Positions 45,599 through 53,974 of a stretch of DNA of 64,000 nucleotides are shown piece by piece. The notes below the pieces were generated by a model, which searched no databases, was not told where the DNA came from, and worked only from the letters and a program-made list of their open reading frames with translations. This stretch comes from Luminiphilus sp051201685 (lineage in GTDB: Bacteria > Pseudomonadota > Gammaproteobacteria > Pseudomonadales > Halieaceae). Every line of letters starts with the position of its first letter. Positions within the stretch are counted from its first letter, which is position 1. A program made the position numbers and the translations under genes. The DNA is taken from assembly GCF_051201685.1 (NCBI RefSeq), contig NZ_CP179213.1, forward strand, positions 3,286,001 to 3,350,000, in the 5' to 3' direction.

Positions 45599-45690
45599 TG
45601 CGGTCCCCTCGCACTCGAATACCCTGCACCACAGCAGTGCCCAAGCTTCATTGCGGTGCAATCCCTTCTGTCTCTTCTAAACTCAATCAT
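45595..45690 (-). CDS. Possible 31-codon upstream leader ORF coupled to the phosphatase
   Basis: ATG at 45690 with AAGGAG nine bases upstream opens a 31-codon frame (MIEFRRDRRDCTAMKLGHCC and 11 more) whose TGA overlaps the phosphatase GTG as GTGA. The peptide is basic with three cysteines. It has the best ribosome site in the region, so translation may start here and re-start on the GTG, coupling the phosphatase to this frame. A chance frame is possible. Confidence 0.4.
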   Translation of the reverse strand: MIEFRRDRRDCTAMKLGHCCGAGYSSARGPQ

Positions 45691-45906
45691 TACCGGCACT
45701 CCTTGCCTTAAATGTCTCTGCTGGCGCTTATTTGTCCTTATAAGCTCGTCAACCCGCGGCAAGTAACCAGCTGCCTACGCGGTGTCAAAGAGATGTGAGC
45801 AAGTACCGTGCCGAATAAAAAAAAATTTTAGACGGGGGGCAAAAAATGGAGTGTAGAAAGTTGACGAAAGCGCGACAGATGCCGCACCTGAACGCCGAGA
45901 ACCCAG
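45691..45906. other. Promoter region of the glucosylglycerate operon
   Basis: About 216 bp between the end of the dioxygenase gene (45907) and the leader ORF. It holds an A9 tract (45817-45825) followed by TTTT and a G6 run (45833-45838). The A/T tract could be an UP-like or bending element or part of a terminator for the upstream operon; I see no hairpin before it. Confidence 0.4.
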
Positions 45907-46935
45907 CTAGTGACGCTGGGGGCCCGCAAGACCGGCCAATACAGTACGAGCACCTGAGAAGGGACGCCGCCCATGCATGACTCGCAGGTTATCGATTAAA
46001 ACGACATCACCCGCCTGCCACTGATGATCATAAACCTGCTGATACGCAATGGTGATCATTTCTTTCAGATCAGTAATCGGCATGGGCGAGCCGTCGCCAA
46101 AGCAGACCGATTTGGCTGCAGAGTTGCGCAGATCTTGCCAACCGGCGAAAGCGGCTACCAACTGATTAAAAAAGACCTCTGTCCCGGTACTCGTGCGTCG
46201 GATAGCGGGTAATGCCGGAGTCGTTACCCGCAGGTCATCACCCTCTAGCCAAACCCAGGTGTACCCTAGCTGCTGCAACTTCGCTTCCGCAGCGGCGCGG
46301 GAATTAACACTCAGCGTATCAAGCCAGCTGCGCCCTTGACCCGAACCTGCGTCAGCTTGCGCCGGCATGGTGTGCGTGTAGGACACACCGAGATCGCGAC
46401 ATTGCTGTACGAAGCTGGGAAGTTGCCGCTTTAATGCCGTCATCAAGTCATCTGATCGACATAAGGGTGTCGCGCCGCCCTCAGCAGCGGCGCGTTCGCA
46501 ATAAAAAAACAGATAGCTTGGGAAAAGCGGTGTCTGCGCCATTTCGTGATGTAAAAATATTTCCAGCTCTGGCGGCGCCTCATTTGCGGTGAATACCTGT
46601 GGCGTGCGATTTTTTCGCACTGCGTTAGACAGTGACTCCGCATAGGTAAAGGGCTGCAAATCTAGTGCCCCAATGCACTGGTCAAACCCGATGTCGCCAG
46701 CATCAGGAAAACCTCTGAACAAAATAGCGCCTACCTGATCCAGTAGGGACATCACATCAGTTGCCGTCTCAGCCAAGTAGTCAGCAAGATTGCCCTTCCC
46801 TGAAGGCGTCAGGGCAAGCACGAAGTCATTCGGACCTTTGGTTGGCGCGAACGCAAAGGGTAAACGGCCCAGTAACGCATTTATTGCTGCATCTGGCTCA
46901 ATCATAAATGGGGAAGAAACTGCCGAAGGCTTCAT
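45907..46935 (-). CDS. TauD/TfdA-family (clavaminate-synthase-like) oxygenase with HxE facial triad
   Basis: 342-residue Fe/2OG oxygenase. H129-x-E131 in FLHHEMAQTP replaces the usual HxD. The distal His lies in LRVMHGRRPFSG, with an Arg nearby for 2-oxoglutarate. HxE is normal in the clavaminate-synthase/asparagine-oxygenase branch. YLFFYCERAAAEGGATPL is the conserved strand after the triad. The ATG at 46935 overlaps the aldo-keto reductase gene by 38 bp, so it is the last gene of the operon starting at 50848. Substrate unknown; likely a polar small molecule from that operon. Confidence 0.85.
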   Translation of the reverse strand: MKPSAVSSPFMIEPDAAINALLGRLPFAFAPTKGPNDFVLALTPSGKGNLADYLAETATDVMSLLDQVGAILFRGFPDAGDIGFDQCIGALDLQPFTYAESLSNAVRKNRTPQVFTANEAPPELEIFLHHEMAQTPLFPSYLFFYCERAAAEGGATPLCRSDDLMTALKRQLPSFVQQCRDLGVSYTHTMPAQADAGSGQGRSWLDTLSVNSRAAAEAKLQQLGYTWVWLEGDDLRVTTPALPAIRRTSTGTEVFFNQLVAAFAGWQDLRNSAAKSVCFGDGSPMPITDLKEMITIAYQQVYDHQWQAGDVVLIDNLRVMHGRRPFSGARTVLAGLAGPQRH

Positions 46936-47878
46936 CACAAAATAGCCCCGGATCGTTAAACCGCCGGTTCCGATTTAACGCGCTGATAGCGCTCATTTCT
47001 GCATCACTGAGGCTAAAGTCAAAAACATCGATATTCTCGCGCAGGCGTTTGAGTTGACTGCTTTTAGGAATAACAGCCGTGCCGCGCTGTAAGCCCCAGC
47101 GCAGCAGTATTTGTGCCGAGCTACGCTGTAAGCGGTTTGCGGCGGCGCAAATAACGGGCTCGTCCAACAAGCACTCCTGAGCCTCAGCCATACCTAATTC
47201 AAGATAGGACAATGATCCCAGAGGTGAAAAAGCCGTTACCGCCATCTCGTATTGCTGTGCCAACCGAATCAAGCGCTCTTGGGTAAGGTACGGATGTGAC
47301 TCAATTTGTAAAAGTGCCGGCTTCCTGCGCGCCGATGCGATCAAGTCATGGAGTAATCCGGTATTAAAATTGCAGACACCAATTTCTTTTACCAAACCCG
47401 CTTCGACCAAACCCTCCATAGCGCCCCAAGTTTCTGCGATAGGCACTAAATCGGGCTCCATACGCGGCTTTTCAGCCTCGGGATCGTGAATCCATTCGGG
47501 TGGGTAGCGCTCTGAAAAATCAACGTACTTAAGCGCAATGGGAAAGTGGATGAGGTATAGGTCAAGACAGTCGAGCCCAAGGTCCTTTAGGCTGCGCTCA
47601 CAAGCAGCCCGAACATGCTCTGGGCGATGAAATGTATTCCACAGTTTTGAAGTCACCCACAAATCGTCTCTAGTCACGTTCGAAGTTTTTAGTGCCTGGC
47701 GCAGGCCCTCACCCACGGCACTTTCATTACCGTAGTCTGCCGCGCTGTCCAAGTGGCGATAGCCAGCTGCCACTGCATCGACCACCGTACTGGCCACAGA
47801 TTGCTCGGGCAGCTTCCACAAACCTAAGCCAATAGTAGGCATGTGTCCTGCACCTACCTGAATACGATCTTCAACCAC
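46898..47878 (-). CDS. Aldo-keto reductase
   Basis: 326 residues. The catalytic tetrad is D44 and Y49 (RHLDSAADYGNE), K78 (VTSKLWN) and H111 (LYLIHFP). The nucleotide loop is IPKSSQLKRLREN. It resembles xylose-reductase/aldose-reductase type AKRs, using NAD(P)H on an aldehyde or keto sugar. A GTG start at 47878 has GGAGAGG 8 bases upstream. Lies 61 bp downstream of a Gfo/Idh/MocA dehydrogenase and overlaps the oxygenase gene, giving a four-gene sugar/polyol-type operon. Confidence 0.9.
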   Translation of the reverse strand: MVEDRIQVGAGHMPTIGLGLWKLPEQSVASTVVDAVAAGYRHLDSAADYGNESAVGEGLRQALKTSNVTRDDLWVTSKLWNTFHRPEHVRAACERSLKDLGLDCLDLYLIHFPIALKYVDFSERYPPEWIHDPEAEKPRMEPDLVPIAETWGAMEGLVEAGLVKEIGVCNFNTGLLHDLIASARRKPALLQIESHPYLTQERLIRLAQQYEMAVTAFSPLGSLSYLELGMAEAQECLLDEPVICAAANRLQRSSAQILLRWGLQRGTAVIPKSSQLKRLRENIDVFDFSLSDAEMSAISALNRNRRFNDPGLFCDEAFGSFFPIYD

Positions 47879-47939
47879 GATTAAAGCCTCTCCATCAATT
47901 AAACCGTCTGCACCAACCTCATGATCTCACAGCCCCTCT

Positions 47940-49133
47940 TTAAGTGGGCCAAGTCACTCGCTCCTGAGCGCAAAATTCATCCATAAGAACGGGGAGCCCC
48001 GTCGCAAGAGAGTGCTGGGCCGCACTCGCCACCAATAAGGATTTAAAACCTTGGGCTGGAGTTGCCGCATCGACCCTATGGCCCTCTAGCTGCGCCACAA
48101 AAGCCAAATGCTCAAAGAAAGTGGCACCGCTGTGTCCGCTAGCTTCTATCGCCGAGGGATAGGTGACCGTCGTACCCGCGTAGGAAGGGTGAGCCGCAAC
48201 CTCTACCTGAACCCTGGCAGAGGACTCAACGCCTTTGCGAAAGCTTGATGATTCACTGGCTACAAGCCGGCCTTGATCACCCGTCACAACCAGCTCCTCA
48301 TAGAGCTCCTGACAAAACATATTGAGGGTGAAGTGTGCGAGTGTGCCGTTATCGTAGGTAACAATCACAAAGGCATGATCATCGATATCAGACCGCACAC
48401 CTTCGTGCTCAAAACCAATGAAGTTGACCGCCCTGCCACCCTGAGCGTAAACCTTCACGGGGACGGCATCGACGGCCAAGTTGATCAGGTCAAAGTAATG
48501 GCAGCATTTTTCAACTAGAGTTCCACCCGAGTAATCATTGAACTTATTCCACTCCCCCACTTTGTTTAGAAACGGCGGCCTGTACTCTGACATAGCCACG
48601 GTATGAACCGTGCCTAAAGCTTGTTCAACCCGAATAGCGTGAAAGGCATCCACATACTGCGCCTTGAAGCGGTACTGCATACCCAATTGAACGAATGTGG
48701 GGCACGCCTCTGCCATGGTCACCATCCGCTGTGCGTCGGTGAGTGACGTCGCCATGGGTTTTTCTAAAAAGATGGGTTTATCCGTCTTCATAAGGCGCTC
48801 AAAAATTGCGCTATGGGTAAAGTTTGGGGTCGCAATTAAATACGCATCGACGTTCTCATCGAGACATAAGGCGTCCAAAGATGGGTATATGGCTAGCGGT
48901 TTTTGAGTGAGTGCGTAGTACCCCCGCTGGGCCTGCTCCAGACTGGCAGGGTGTTGATCGTAAACCCCTTGAATACGCACCCGTCCCAACAGTAGTGCCA
49001 CTCTGAGGTGCTCTTGACCCATCATGCCCAAACCAACAATCGCCAATCGAGGCCCTTGACGGCCATCACCACGGGCTTGCCACGCGTCATTGGCGAGCTG
49101 TTTTGACGGCACTGAAAAAAAACGTGGCTTCAC
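47940..49133 (-). CDS. Gfo/Idh/MocA-family oxidoreductase
   Basis: 397 residues. The dinucleotide motif is AIVGLGMMGQEH (about 31-42), then EKPMA (PIFLEKPMA) holds the catalytic lysine and CCHYFDL the histidine. The frame runs upstream to 49496, but that part lies inside the SSS gene in another frame; the GTG at 49133 overlaps the SSS stop as GTGA and is the natural start. Members oxidise or reduce sugars and polyols such as inositol and glucose. It sits between the carrier and the AKR. Confidence 0.88.
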   Translation of the reverse strand: MKPRFFSVPSKQLANDAWQARGDGRQGPRLAIVGLGMMGQEHLRVALLLGRVRIQGVYDQHPASLEQAQRGYYALTQKPLAIYPSLDALCLDENVDAYLIATPNFTHSAIFERLMKTDKPIFLEKPMATSLTDAQRMVTMAEACPTFVQLGMQYRFKAQYVDAFHAIRVEQALGTVHTVAMSEYRPPFLNKVGEWNKFNDYSGGTLVEKCCHYFDLINLAVDAVPVKVYAQGGRAVNFIGFEHEGVRSDIDDHAFVIVTYDNGTLAHFTLNMFCQELYEELVVTGDQGRLVASESSSFRKGVESSARVQVEVAAHPSYAGTTVTYPSAIEASGHSGATFFEHLAFVAQLEGHRVDAATPAQGFKSLLVASAAQHSLATGLPVLMDEFCAQERVTWPT

Positions 49134-50848
49134 TGGTTTAGCCCCAAGCGGTCTTTGCGCCACTCTGAAGCACGGAAATACCACCAAACGCCAATGTTCA
49201 TCGCAATCAGCGCCATGAGACAGGGAACAAAATAGTGGCTTAAACCTCCGACCAGCCCCAAGGACGAGAACAGTAAATACAGTGCCAACACACAGGACAA
49301 CAACGTCGTGGCACAGGGCACTGCATAGCTCCAAGGATTCAAATCTAGCGTCTCTTGATGGTGATATACCCAAGCCTCGGCGCGAGGGCGCCATAAACCA
49401 AAGCCCAGCATGATGGCGACCTCGAAAATGAACAACACCCCATAGAGATGAAGAAAATGCAGGGGTATCGCTTCCTTGAACAAAAATTGCAAACAACCGT
49501 AGGTAACGACATGAAAAACGATGACAACTTTAGCTGCCACGGCGGGGACCTTGCGGGTAAACAAGCCGACAATAACAATGGCGATGACCGGAATATTATA
49601 AAAGCCGGTGAATATTCTGATGATCTGCCAGAGCCCCTCGGTCGCAAACTGAAGCATGGGAGCGGCCAAGAAAGAAAACAGTGCGATAACAACGCTCGCC
49701 CGTTTTGCAACTTTAATCCGCTGTGGGTCTGTCAGCACTTTTCCTTGAAGGGGTTCCCACACGTCGAGACAAAATAAAGTAGCTGCGCTGTTTAATAGTG
49801 AATTAAAGGAGCTGAACACGGCACCCAGAAGCACCGCCAAAAAAAAGCCCCAGGCGTAGCTGGGCAAAACATCACGCACAAGCTGCGGATAGGCGAGATC
49901 AATCGACGCCAACTCAGGGCCGTATAAATGAAAGGCAATGACGCCGGGAAGCATCATCAAGAAAGGCACCAGCACTTTAAAAAAACCCGACAGCAAGACG
50001 CCTTTTTGCCCCTCGGCTAAGTTCCGCGCCGCTAAAGTGCGCTGAATGACGTACTGATTTGCGCACCAATAAAAGAGGTTTGCGAAAACCATTCCAGTAA
50101 AAAGCGTGGCAAAAGGTGTCGGGTCGTTTGACCCCCCAATGGCGTTGAGTTTGTGGGTTTCAGACGTCACGACCGTCTTGAGCCCACTGACCACACTGCC
50201 ATCGCCCAATAGCGCCAACCCCAAGAGCGGTATTGCCAGGCCCATAATCAGCAGACCTATGCCATTGATCGTGTCAGATACTGCGACCGCCTTGAGCCCA
50301 CCAAAGATCGCATATAAGGCCCCTGTGACACCGATTACCACCACAGTGAGAGGCAGAGCCCATTCATCGTTAATAGCTAACAACTCCGGTATCGTGAATA
50401 GCTTCATCACTGCCAGTGAACCGGAATACAAAACGCTAGGAATCGTCACCAGACCGTACCCAAGCATAAACAGGATTACGGTCATCCTTCGAACATCATC
50501 ATCAAAGCGCTGATTTAGGAATTCAGGAAGGGTCGTGAACGCGCCGGCCAAATATCGAGGTAGAAAGATGAAGGCCATAAAAACCGTGGCAACAGCCGCC
50601 GTAACCTCCCAGGCCATACTGCTCAGATTAAATCCATACGCCGAGCCGTTTAACCCAATTAATTGCTCGGCGGAGAGATTGGTCAGCAGCAGCGACCCCG
50701 CAATAATGGGCGCACCCAAGCCCCTACCCGCAAGAAAATAACCTTCAGCAGACTCAGTCTCACCCCGTGTTTGACGATAGGCAATAAAAGCTACCAAGCC
50801 CATAAAAAACAGGCAGCTCAGAAGTGTGAAGGTGATGTTGTAGTCCAT
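49130..50848 (-). CDS. Sodium:solute symporter (SSS family), sugar type
   Basis: 572 residues and about 14 helices. SAEGYFLAGRGLGAPIIAGSLLLTNLSAEQLIGL, split across helix 1 and 2, and GYGLVTIPSVLYSG are SLC5/SglT-type features, and the central helix TGALYAIFGGLKAVAVSDTING is the family signature. It probably imports a sugar, polyol or glycoside together with sodium, to be acted on by the three enzymes downstream. AGGGGCGACC precedes ATG 50848; the frame extends to 50905. Confidence 0.9.
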   Translation of the reverse strand: MDYNITFTLLSCLFFMGLVAFIAYRQTRGETESAEGYFLAGRGLGAPIIAGSLLLTNLSAEQLIGLNGSAYGFNLSSMAWEVTAAVATVFMAFIFLPRYLAGAFTTLPEFLNQRFDDDVRRMTVILFMLGYGLVTIPSVLYSGSLAVMKLFTIPELLAINDEWALPLTVVVIGVTGALYAIFGGLKAVAVSDTINGIGLLIMGLAIPLLGLALLGDGSVVSGLKTVVTSETHKLNAIGGSNDPTPFATLFTGMVFANLFYWCANQYVIQRTLAARNLAEGQKGVLLSGFFKVLVPFLMMLPGVIAFHLYGPELASIDLAYPQLVRDVLPSYAWGFFLAVLLGAVFSSFNSLLNSAATLFCLDVWEPLQGKVLTDPQRIKVAKRASVVIALFSFLAAPMLQFATEGLWQIIRIFTGFYNIPVIAIVIVGLFTRKVPAVAAKVVIVFHVVTYGCLQFLFKEAIPLHFLHLYGVLFIFEVAIMLGFGLWRPRAEAWVYHHQETLDLNPWSYAVPCATTLLSCVLALYLLFSSLGLVGGLSHYFVPCLMALIAMNIGVWWYFRASEWRKDRLGLNQ

Positions 50849-51131
50849 GGGGGTCGCCCCTATTTCATGCAGCCCTACCCTACGCAGGGAGTGGGCACCG
50901 AGCAATGCCTGCCGAGTTCAATCTCGATGATTATTTTTACCCGCCAACAACTTTTCAGCGATTGCAAAAGCGGCCTATGGAAACCACGGGTAAAAGCGAA
51001 TCCCTATAAAGATCTGTTAATAAGCATTAATGGCGAAACCCATGAAGGCGCACAGTAAGTCGTCCCCACCGATGAAATAATGGGCATTTGGATAAGTCTT
51101 CGGCAGGTGCTGCTGGGGGCAGGAATGCCAT

Positions 51132-51148
51132 GACACGTTGTTCGTGTC
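51132..51148. promoter_or_regulatory. Inverted repeat, possible operator
   Basis: GACACG-TTGTT-CGTGTC: perfect 6-bp arms with a 5-base centre, about 190 bp before the nitroreductase start and 285 bp before the SSS start. Fits a dimeric regulator site. Confidence 0.45.
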
Positions 51149-51157
51149 CCGCTTTCT

Positions 51158-51194
51158 GTCATTTTTTTAGATATCATCGACGCGCCAAAATGAC
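51158..51194. promoter_or_regulatory. Inverted repeat flanking an AT-rich core
   Basis: GTCATTTT (51158-51165) and AAAATGAC (51187-51194) form perfect 8-bp arms 21 bp apart. A run of T and TAGATATC lies between. Could be two half-sites of a regulator or a stem in the leader RNA. Confidence 0.4.
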
Positions 51195-51339
51195 GGACAG
51201 TTCATCCGCGTTTAACTTAGGAGAACGAGCGTTGACTCTTATAGGTGTGGGAGCTTCCCGCTAAAACGCGCACTATGCTGACTTCAATAGGTATCATCAA
51301 GACTCGGCAAAAAAGAAACCCCTCGAAAAGGAACCACCC

Positions 51340-52032
51340 GTGGACTTTGACTACGACCCAATTCCTCTTGCGAATAAAACGCAGCTCACCGCCGCTGAGG
51401 GGCTAGCGCGCAGCAATCAATATCTTGAGAATATGAGCAGCCGGCGAACGATACGCCAATTTTCTGATCACCCAGTTCCCAAGGAAATCATTGCAACAGC
51501 TGTTCGTGCAGCCGGCACCGCCCCATCTGGGGCCAACCACCAGCCCTGGCATTTTGTATGTATTCAAGATCCCAATATTAAGCGGGAAATTCGCCTCGCA
51601 GCCGAGACCGAGGAACGCGCCTTCTACGAGGGCAAAGCCGGTGACAATTGGCTTCAGGACCTTGGTCCTTTGGGTACTGATGCCCAAAAGCCTTTTTTAG
51701 AAACCGCCCCTTGGCTAATTGCTATATTTGCTGAGCGATACGGTGTGGACACTAACGGTAAAAAACGGAAAAACTATTACATTTCAGAATCGGTCGGCAT
51801 CGCCACGGGGTTTTTAATTTCCGCCTTGCACACCGCAGGCCTGGCCACCCTCACCCACACACCCAGCCCCATGAAATTTCTGAACCGTATTTTGGGCCGT
51901 CCCAGCAACGAGCGACCATTTGTGTTGATGGTTGTGGGGTACGCCGCTTCAGATGCCCAAGTACCCCGAGCCGCCACAGTGAAAAAGCCATTTGGTGAAA
52001 TCACCACATTCGTTGAACCCGCTTCACCTTGA
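51340..52032 (+). CDS. Nitroreductase-fold flavoprotein, iodotyrosine-deiodinase-like
   Basis: 230 residues, GTG start with AAGGA 8 bases upstream. The FMN-binding loop is SSRRTIRQFSDHPVP, and GTAPSGANHQPWHFV, KNYYISESVGIATGFLI and LTHTPSPMKFL are shared with vertebrate iodotyrosine deiodinase. The lid that grips the substrate amino acid, EERAFYEG followed by a Trp, is kept, including the Glu and Tyr. Bacterial relatives remove iodine or bromine from halotyrosines with NADPH-derived electrons. The gene is monocistronic and followed by a possible terminator. A different nitroreductase substrate is possible. Confidence 0.85.
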   Translation: MDFDYDPIPLANKTQLTAAEGLARSNQYLENMSSRRTIRQFSDHPVPKEIIATAVRAAGTAPSGANHQPWHFVCIQDPNIKREIRLAAETEERAFYEGKAGDNWLQDLGPLGTDAQKPFLETAPWLIAIFAERYGVDTNGKKRKNYYISESVGIATGFLISALHTAGLATLTHTPSPMKFLNRILGRPSNERPFVLMVVGYAASDAQVPRAATVKKPFGEITTFVEPASP

Positions 52033-52050
52033 TGTGAATTACCTTGGCGC

Positions 52051-52082
52051 AAAACCGCCCAGCCGCAGATCAGGGCGTTTTT
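52051..52082 (+). terminator. Probable terminator of the nitroreductase gene
   Basis: AAAACCGCCC pairs with GGGCGTTTTT across a 12-base loop with one unpaired C, followed by a T5 run. It lies 18 bp after the stop codon and also works for the convergent carotenoid oxygenase only weakly. Confidence 0.5.
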
Positions 52083-52183
52083 GGGGCGGGCTGCAATAAA
52101 ATGTTGTGATCCGCGACCCCGAAATTTCCGGGACCGAGGAACAAGAGCACAGCTGAAGCTCACTCGCCTGAATTTTTACAGCG

Positions 52184-53617
52184 CTACAAATCGCCTATCC
52201 AGTTGCCATGAAATCCCGGAGGTATTCGGTGCGGGATGTGAATGCAGGCAACGGGGCCATCGGCGATAGCCTGAGCATTCAAGATACGAAGCTCAGTGGT
52301 GTCGGTTTTCGTGTTGATTACATAGCCTAGCAACCACCCCTCACCCTCCGCAGCTCCATCGGCACCGGGAACAAAAACAAACTCGCCGCCAATATCCTCG
52401 GGGCCAAACGAATACTCCTGTCGTTGGCCGGTGCTCAGATTATGGTGAAATAGACTGTTGGGCTGAGCAAAATTGGAAACGGGCGAACTTGGCAAACCTA
52501 CCGTCCAAGTGTGCTGATAAGACTGACCGAAGAAACGCTCGTCTACCCGGGGAAATTCCTGAGGAGCGGCATCAAGGGTGCTACGGGTCACTTGCCGTGT
52601 ACTCAGGTCTATTTCCCAGCGTTCTAAACCCATCGGCTGACCGTTGGGACCGTCAGGGCCATGGGCGAACATGGTTTCATACACGGCCGCATCGATAACC
52701 ACGGTGTTTTCATCAGTCTCATAGCTGTTGGCAACGTGAAATAACCAACAAGGATCTACCTCGCACCAGATAACCTCATCCGAAGTACCTGATCGTGGCA
52801 GTAAACCGACGCGGGCCGAACGTTCGCTATCCCAGCGATAGGGAAATTTAAAACCCTTGGCCATTGCACCTAGGGAGAGCGTAACAGGCAGGTCAAAAAT
52901 GACGACAAAATGCTTTGTCAGAGTGCACTCATGGATAGAGGGTCCATCGGATACCGGTATTTTCAATTGTCTGAGAACCTGCCCCTCACAATCAATAGCG
53001 ACATGGCAAACATGGTCGGGCATCAAAGGTGAGTAGGTGATGGCGTGCCACTCCCCCGTTAATGGATCCTCATGGGGATGCGCTGTGAACGGGCTCGTCA
53101 GGGCACCGTCAAAATCGGTATACGCCACCGTATCGAGATCGCCGTTTAACTCTACCGGCGTTGCCCCAGCTTCAACCAGCGCCAATATCCGACCACCCAA
53201 GCGCAGCACATTCGTATTCACTGTATCGCCAGGGCCGGTGCGTGGACCAGGGGCCGCTGGCGGCCCCCCCGCTGCCTCGAGGGACCGGGAGCGTACATAG
53301 CGGTTGTGGTACCACTCTGCACGGCCGCCATTAAGGCGTATACCGTGCACCATACCGTCACCCAGAAACCAGTGATGACCTCTGGGATCGGGTTTAAAGG
53401 GGTTGGGACCAATTCGCGCATAGCAACCGCTCAGTGCTTCGGGAATCTCTCCCTCTACCTGAAGATCGGTAAGACTAAACTCTTCCTTAAGGGGCTCATG
53501 AATGCCGGTCAAAAAAGGGTGCTTGCGCCAGGGATTTTTCAGTTGTCGCGCCACCTTGTTTGAGGTGGTTAGACCACCGCCGACAACCTTACGTATGGTG
53601 TTCTCTACAGATGACAT
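52184..53617 (-). CDS. Carotenoid cleavage oxygenase (RPE65/CCD family)
   Basis: 477-residue beta-propeller oxygenase. The four iron histidines are seen in order: TAHPHEDPLTGEWHAI, SIHECTLTKHF, WLFHVANSYE, and the C-terminal PPGFHGNW. The N-terminal GCYARIGPNPFKPDP and HHWFLGDGMVHG strands are standard. It cleaves a double bond of a carotenoid, apocarotenoid or stilbene. Lignostilbene-type activity is an alternative. It has no close terpene genes here except a BciA gene about 4 kb away. A possible short gene lies 30 bp upstream. Confidence 0.92.
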   Translation of the reverse strand: MSSVENTIRKVVGGGLTTSNKVARQLKNPWRKHPFLTGIHEPLKEEFSLTDLQVEGEIPEALSGCYARIGPNPFKPDPRGHHWFLGDGMVHGIRLNGGRAEWYHNRYVRSRSLEAAGGPPAAPGPRTGPGDTVNTNVLRLGGRILALVEAGATPVELNGDLDTVAYTDFDGALTSPFTAHPHEDPLTGEWHAITYSPLMPDHVCHVAIDCEGQVLRQLKIPVSDGPSIHECTLTKHFVVIFDLPVTLSLGAMAKGFKFPYRWDSERSARVGLLPRSGTSDEVIWCEVDPCWLFHVANSYETDENTVVIDAAVYETMFAHGPDGPNGQPMGLERWEIDLSTRQVTRSTLDAAPQEFPRVDERFFGQSYQHTWTVGLPSSPVSNFAQPNSLFHHNLSTGQRQEYSFGPEDIGGEFVFVPGADGAAEGEGWLLGYVINTKTDTTELRILNAQAIADGPVACIHIPHRIPPGFHGNWIGDL

Positions 53618-53647
53618 ACTGAATACTCGCGTTGACGGCGGTTTACC

Positions 53648-53851
53648 TTAGCTCACTGAATACCCAAGGTCGACTGCAAAATCTGACGTGGCATCGATTC
53701 GGTCAATCATCGCGTTGACCTGTCGCACCCCGCTGCCAAAGCTCCAGCGCGCGCCCATGCTGGGAACGCTCCAAATTTTCCCAGCGCCTCTCGGTTTAAC
53801 GATACTAAGCTGAAAATGCAGAGCTATCCCTGCGCGCACAACATCGCTCAC
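53648..53851 (-). CDS. Possible small protein of 67 residues upstream of the carotenoid oxygenase
   Basis: Frame from a GTG at 53851 (GGAAG about 6 bases upstream) to a TAA at 53648, ending 30 bp before the carotenoid oxygenase ATG. The sequence is mildly basic with no recognised domain or membrane helix. Palindromes sit 40-100 bp upstream. It could be a small co-transcribed gene or a non-coding leader. Confidence 0.3.
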   Translation of the reverse strand: MSDVVRAGIALHFQLSIVKPRGAGKIWSVPSMGARWSFGSGVRQVNAMIDRIDATSDFAVDLGYSVS

Positions 53852-53888
53852 AGGAACTTCCTGCCGAGGTGGACCATGCTAAGTAGCG

Positions 53889-53901
53889 CTCAAATTTTGA
53901 G
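53889..53901. promoter_or_regulatory. Palindrome upstream of the carotenoid oxygenase
   Basis: CTCAAA-T-TTTGAG: perfect 6-bp arms around one base, 38 bp upstream of the possible small gene start. Possible operator. Confidence 0.4.
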
Positions 53902-53933
53902 TGATACAGACTTCAAAAAAAGGGCTTCATCTT

Positions 53934-53947
53934 TAACAACATTGTTA
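53934..53947. promoter_or_regulatory. Second palindrome upstream of the carotenoid oxygenase
   Basis: TAACAA-CA-TTGTTA: perfect 6-bp arms around two bases, 33 bp beyond the first palindrome and 27 bp after the SSS stop codon. TetR- or MarR-like spacing. It may also be a weak hairpin behind the SSS gene. Confidence 0.4.
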
Positions 53948-53974
53948 GTGACACATTACCTGCAGGCCGATTGC

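Larger units (their letters stand above)
50849..51339. other. 491-bp divergent intergenic region
   Basis: Between the SSS gene (minus) and nitroreductase gene (plus). Two inverted repeats at 51132-51148 and 51158-51194 are listed separately. No supported gene. Any ORF here is short and unsupported. Confidence 0.5.

Noticed and set aside
45817..45838. Rho-independent terminator at the A9/T4 and G6 runs
   Set aside because: No inverted repeat precedes the T-run on either strand.
49134..49496. N-terminal extension of the Gfo/Idh/MocA protein
   Set aside because: It lies wholly inside the SSS gene in another frame and is cysteine- and phenylalanine-rich with no Rossmann match; the GTGA overlap gives a natural start.
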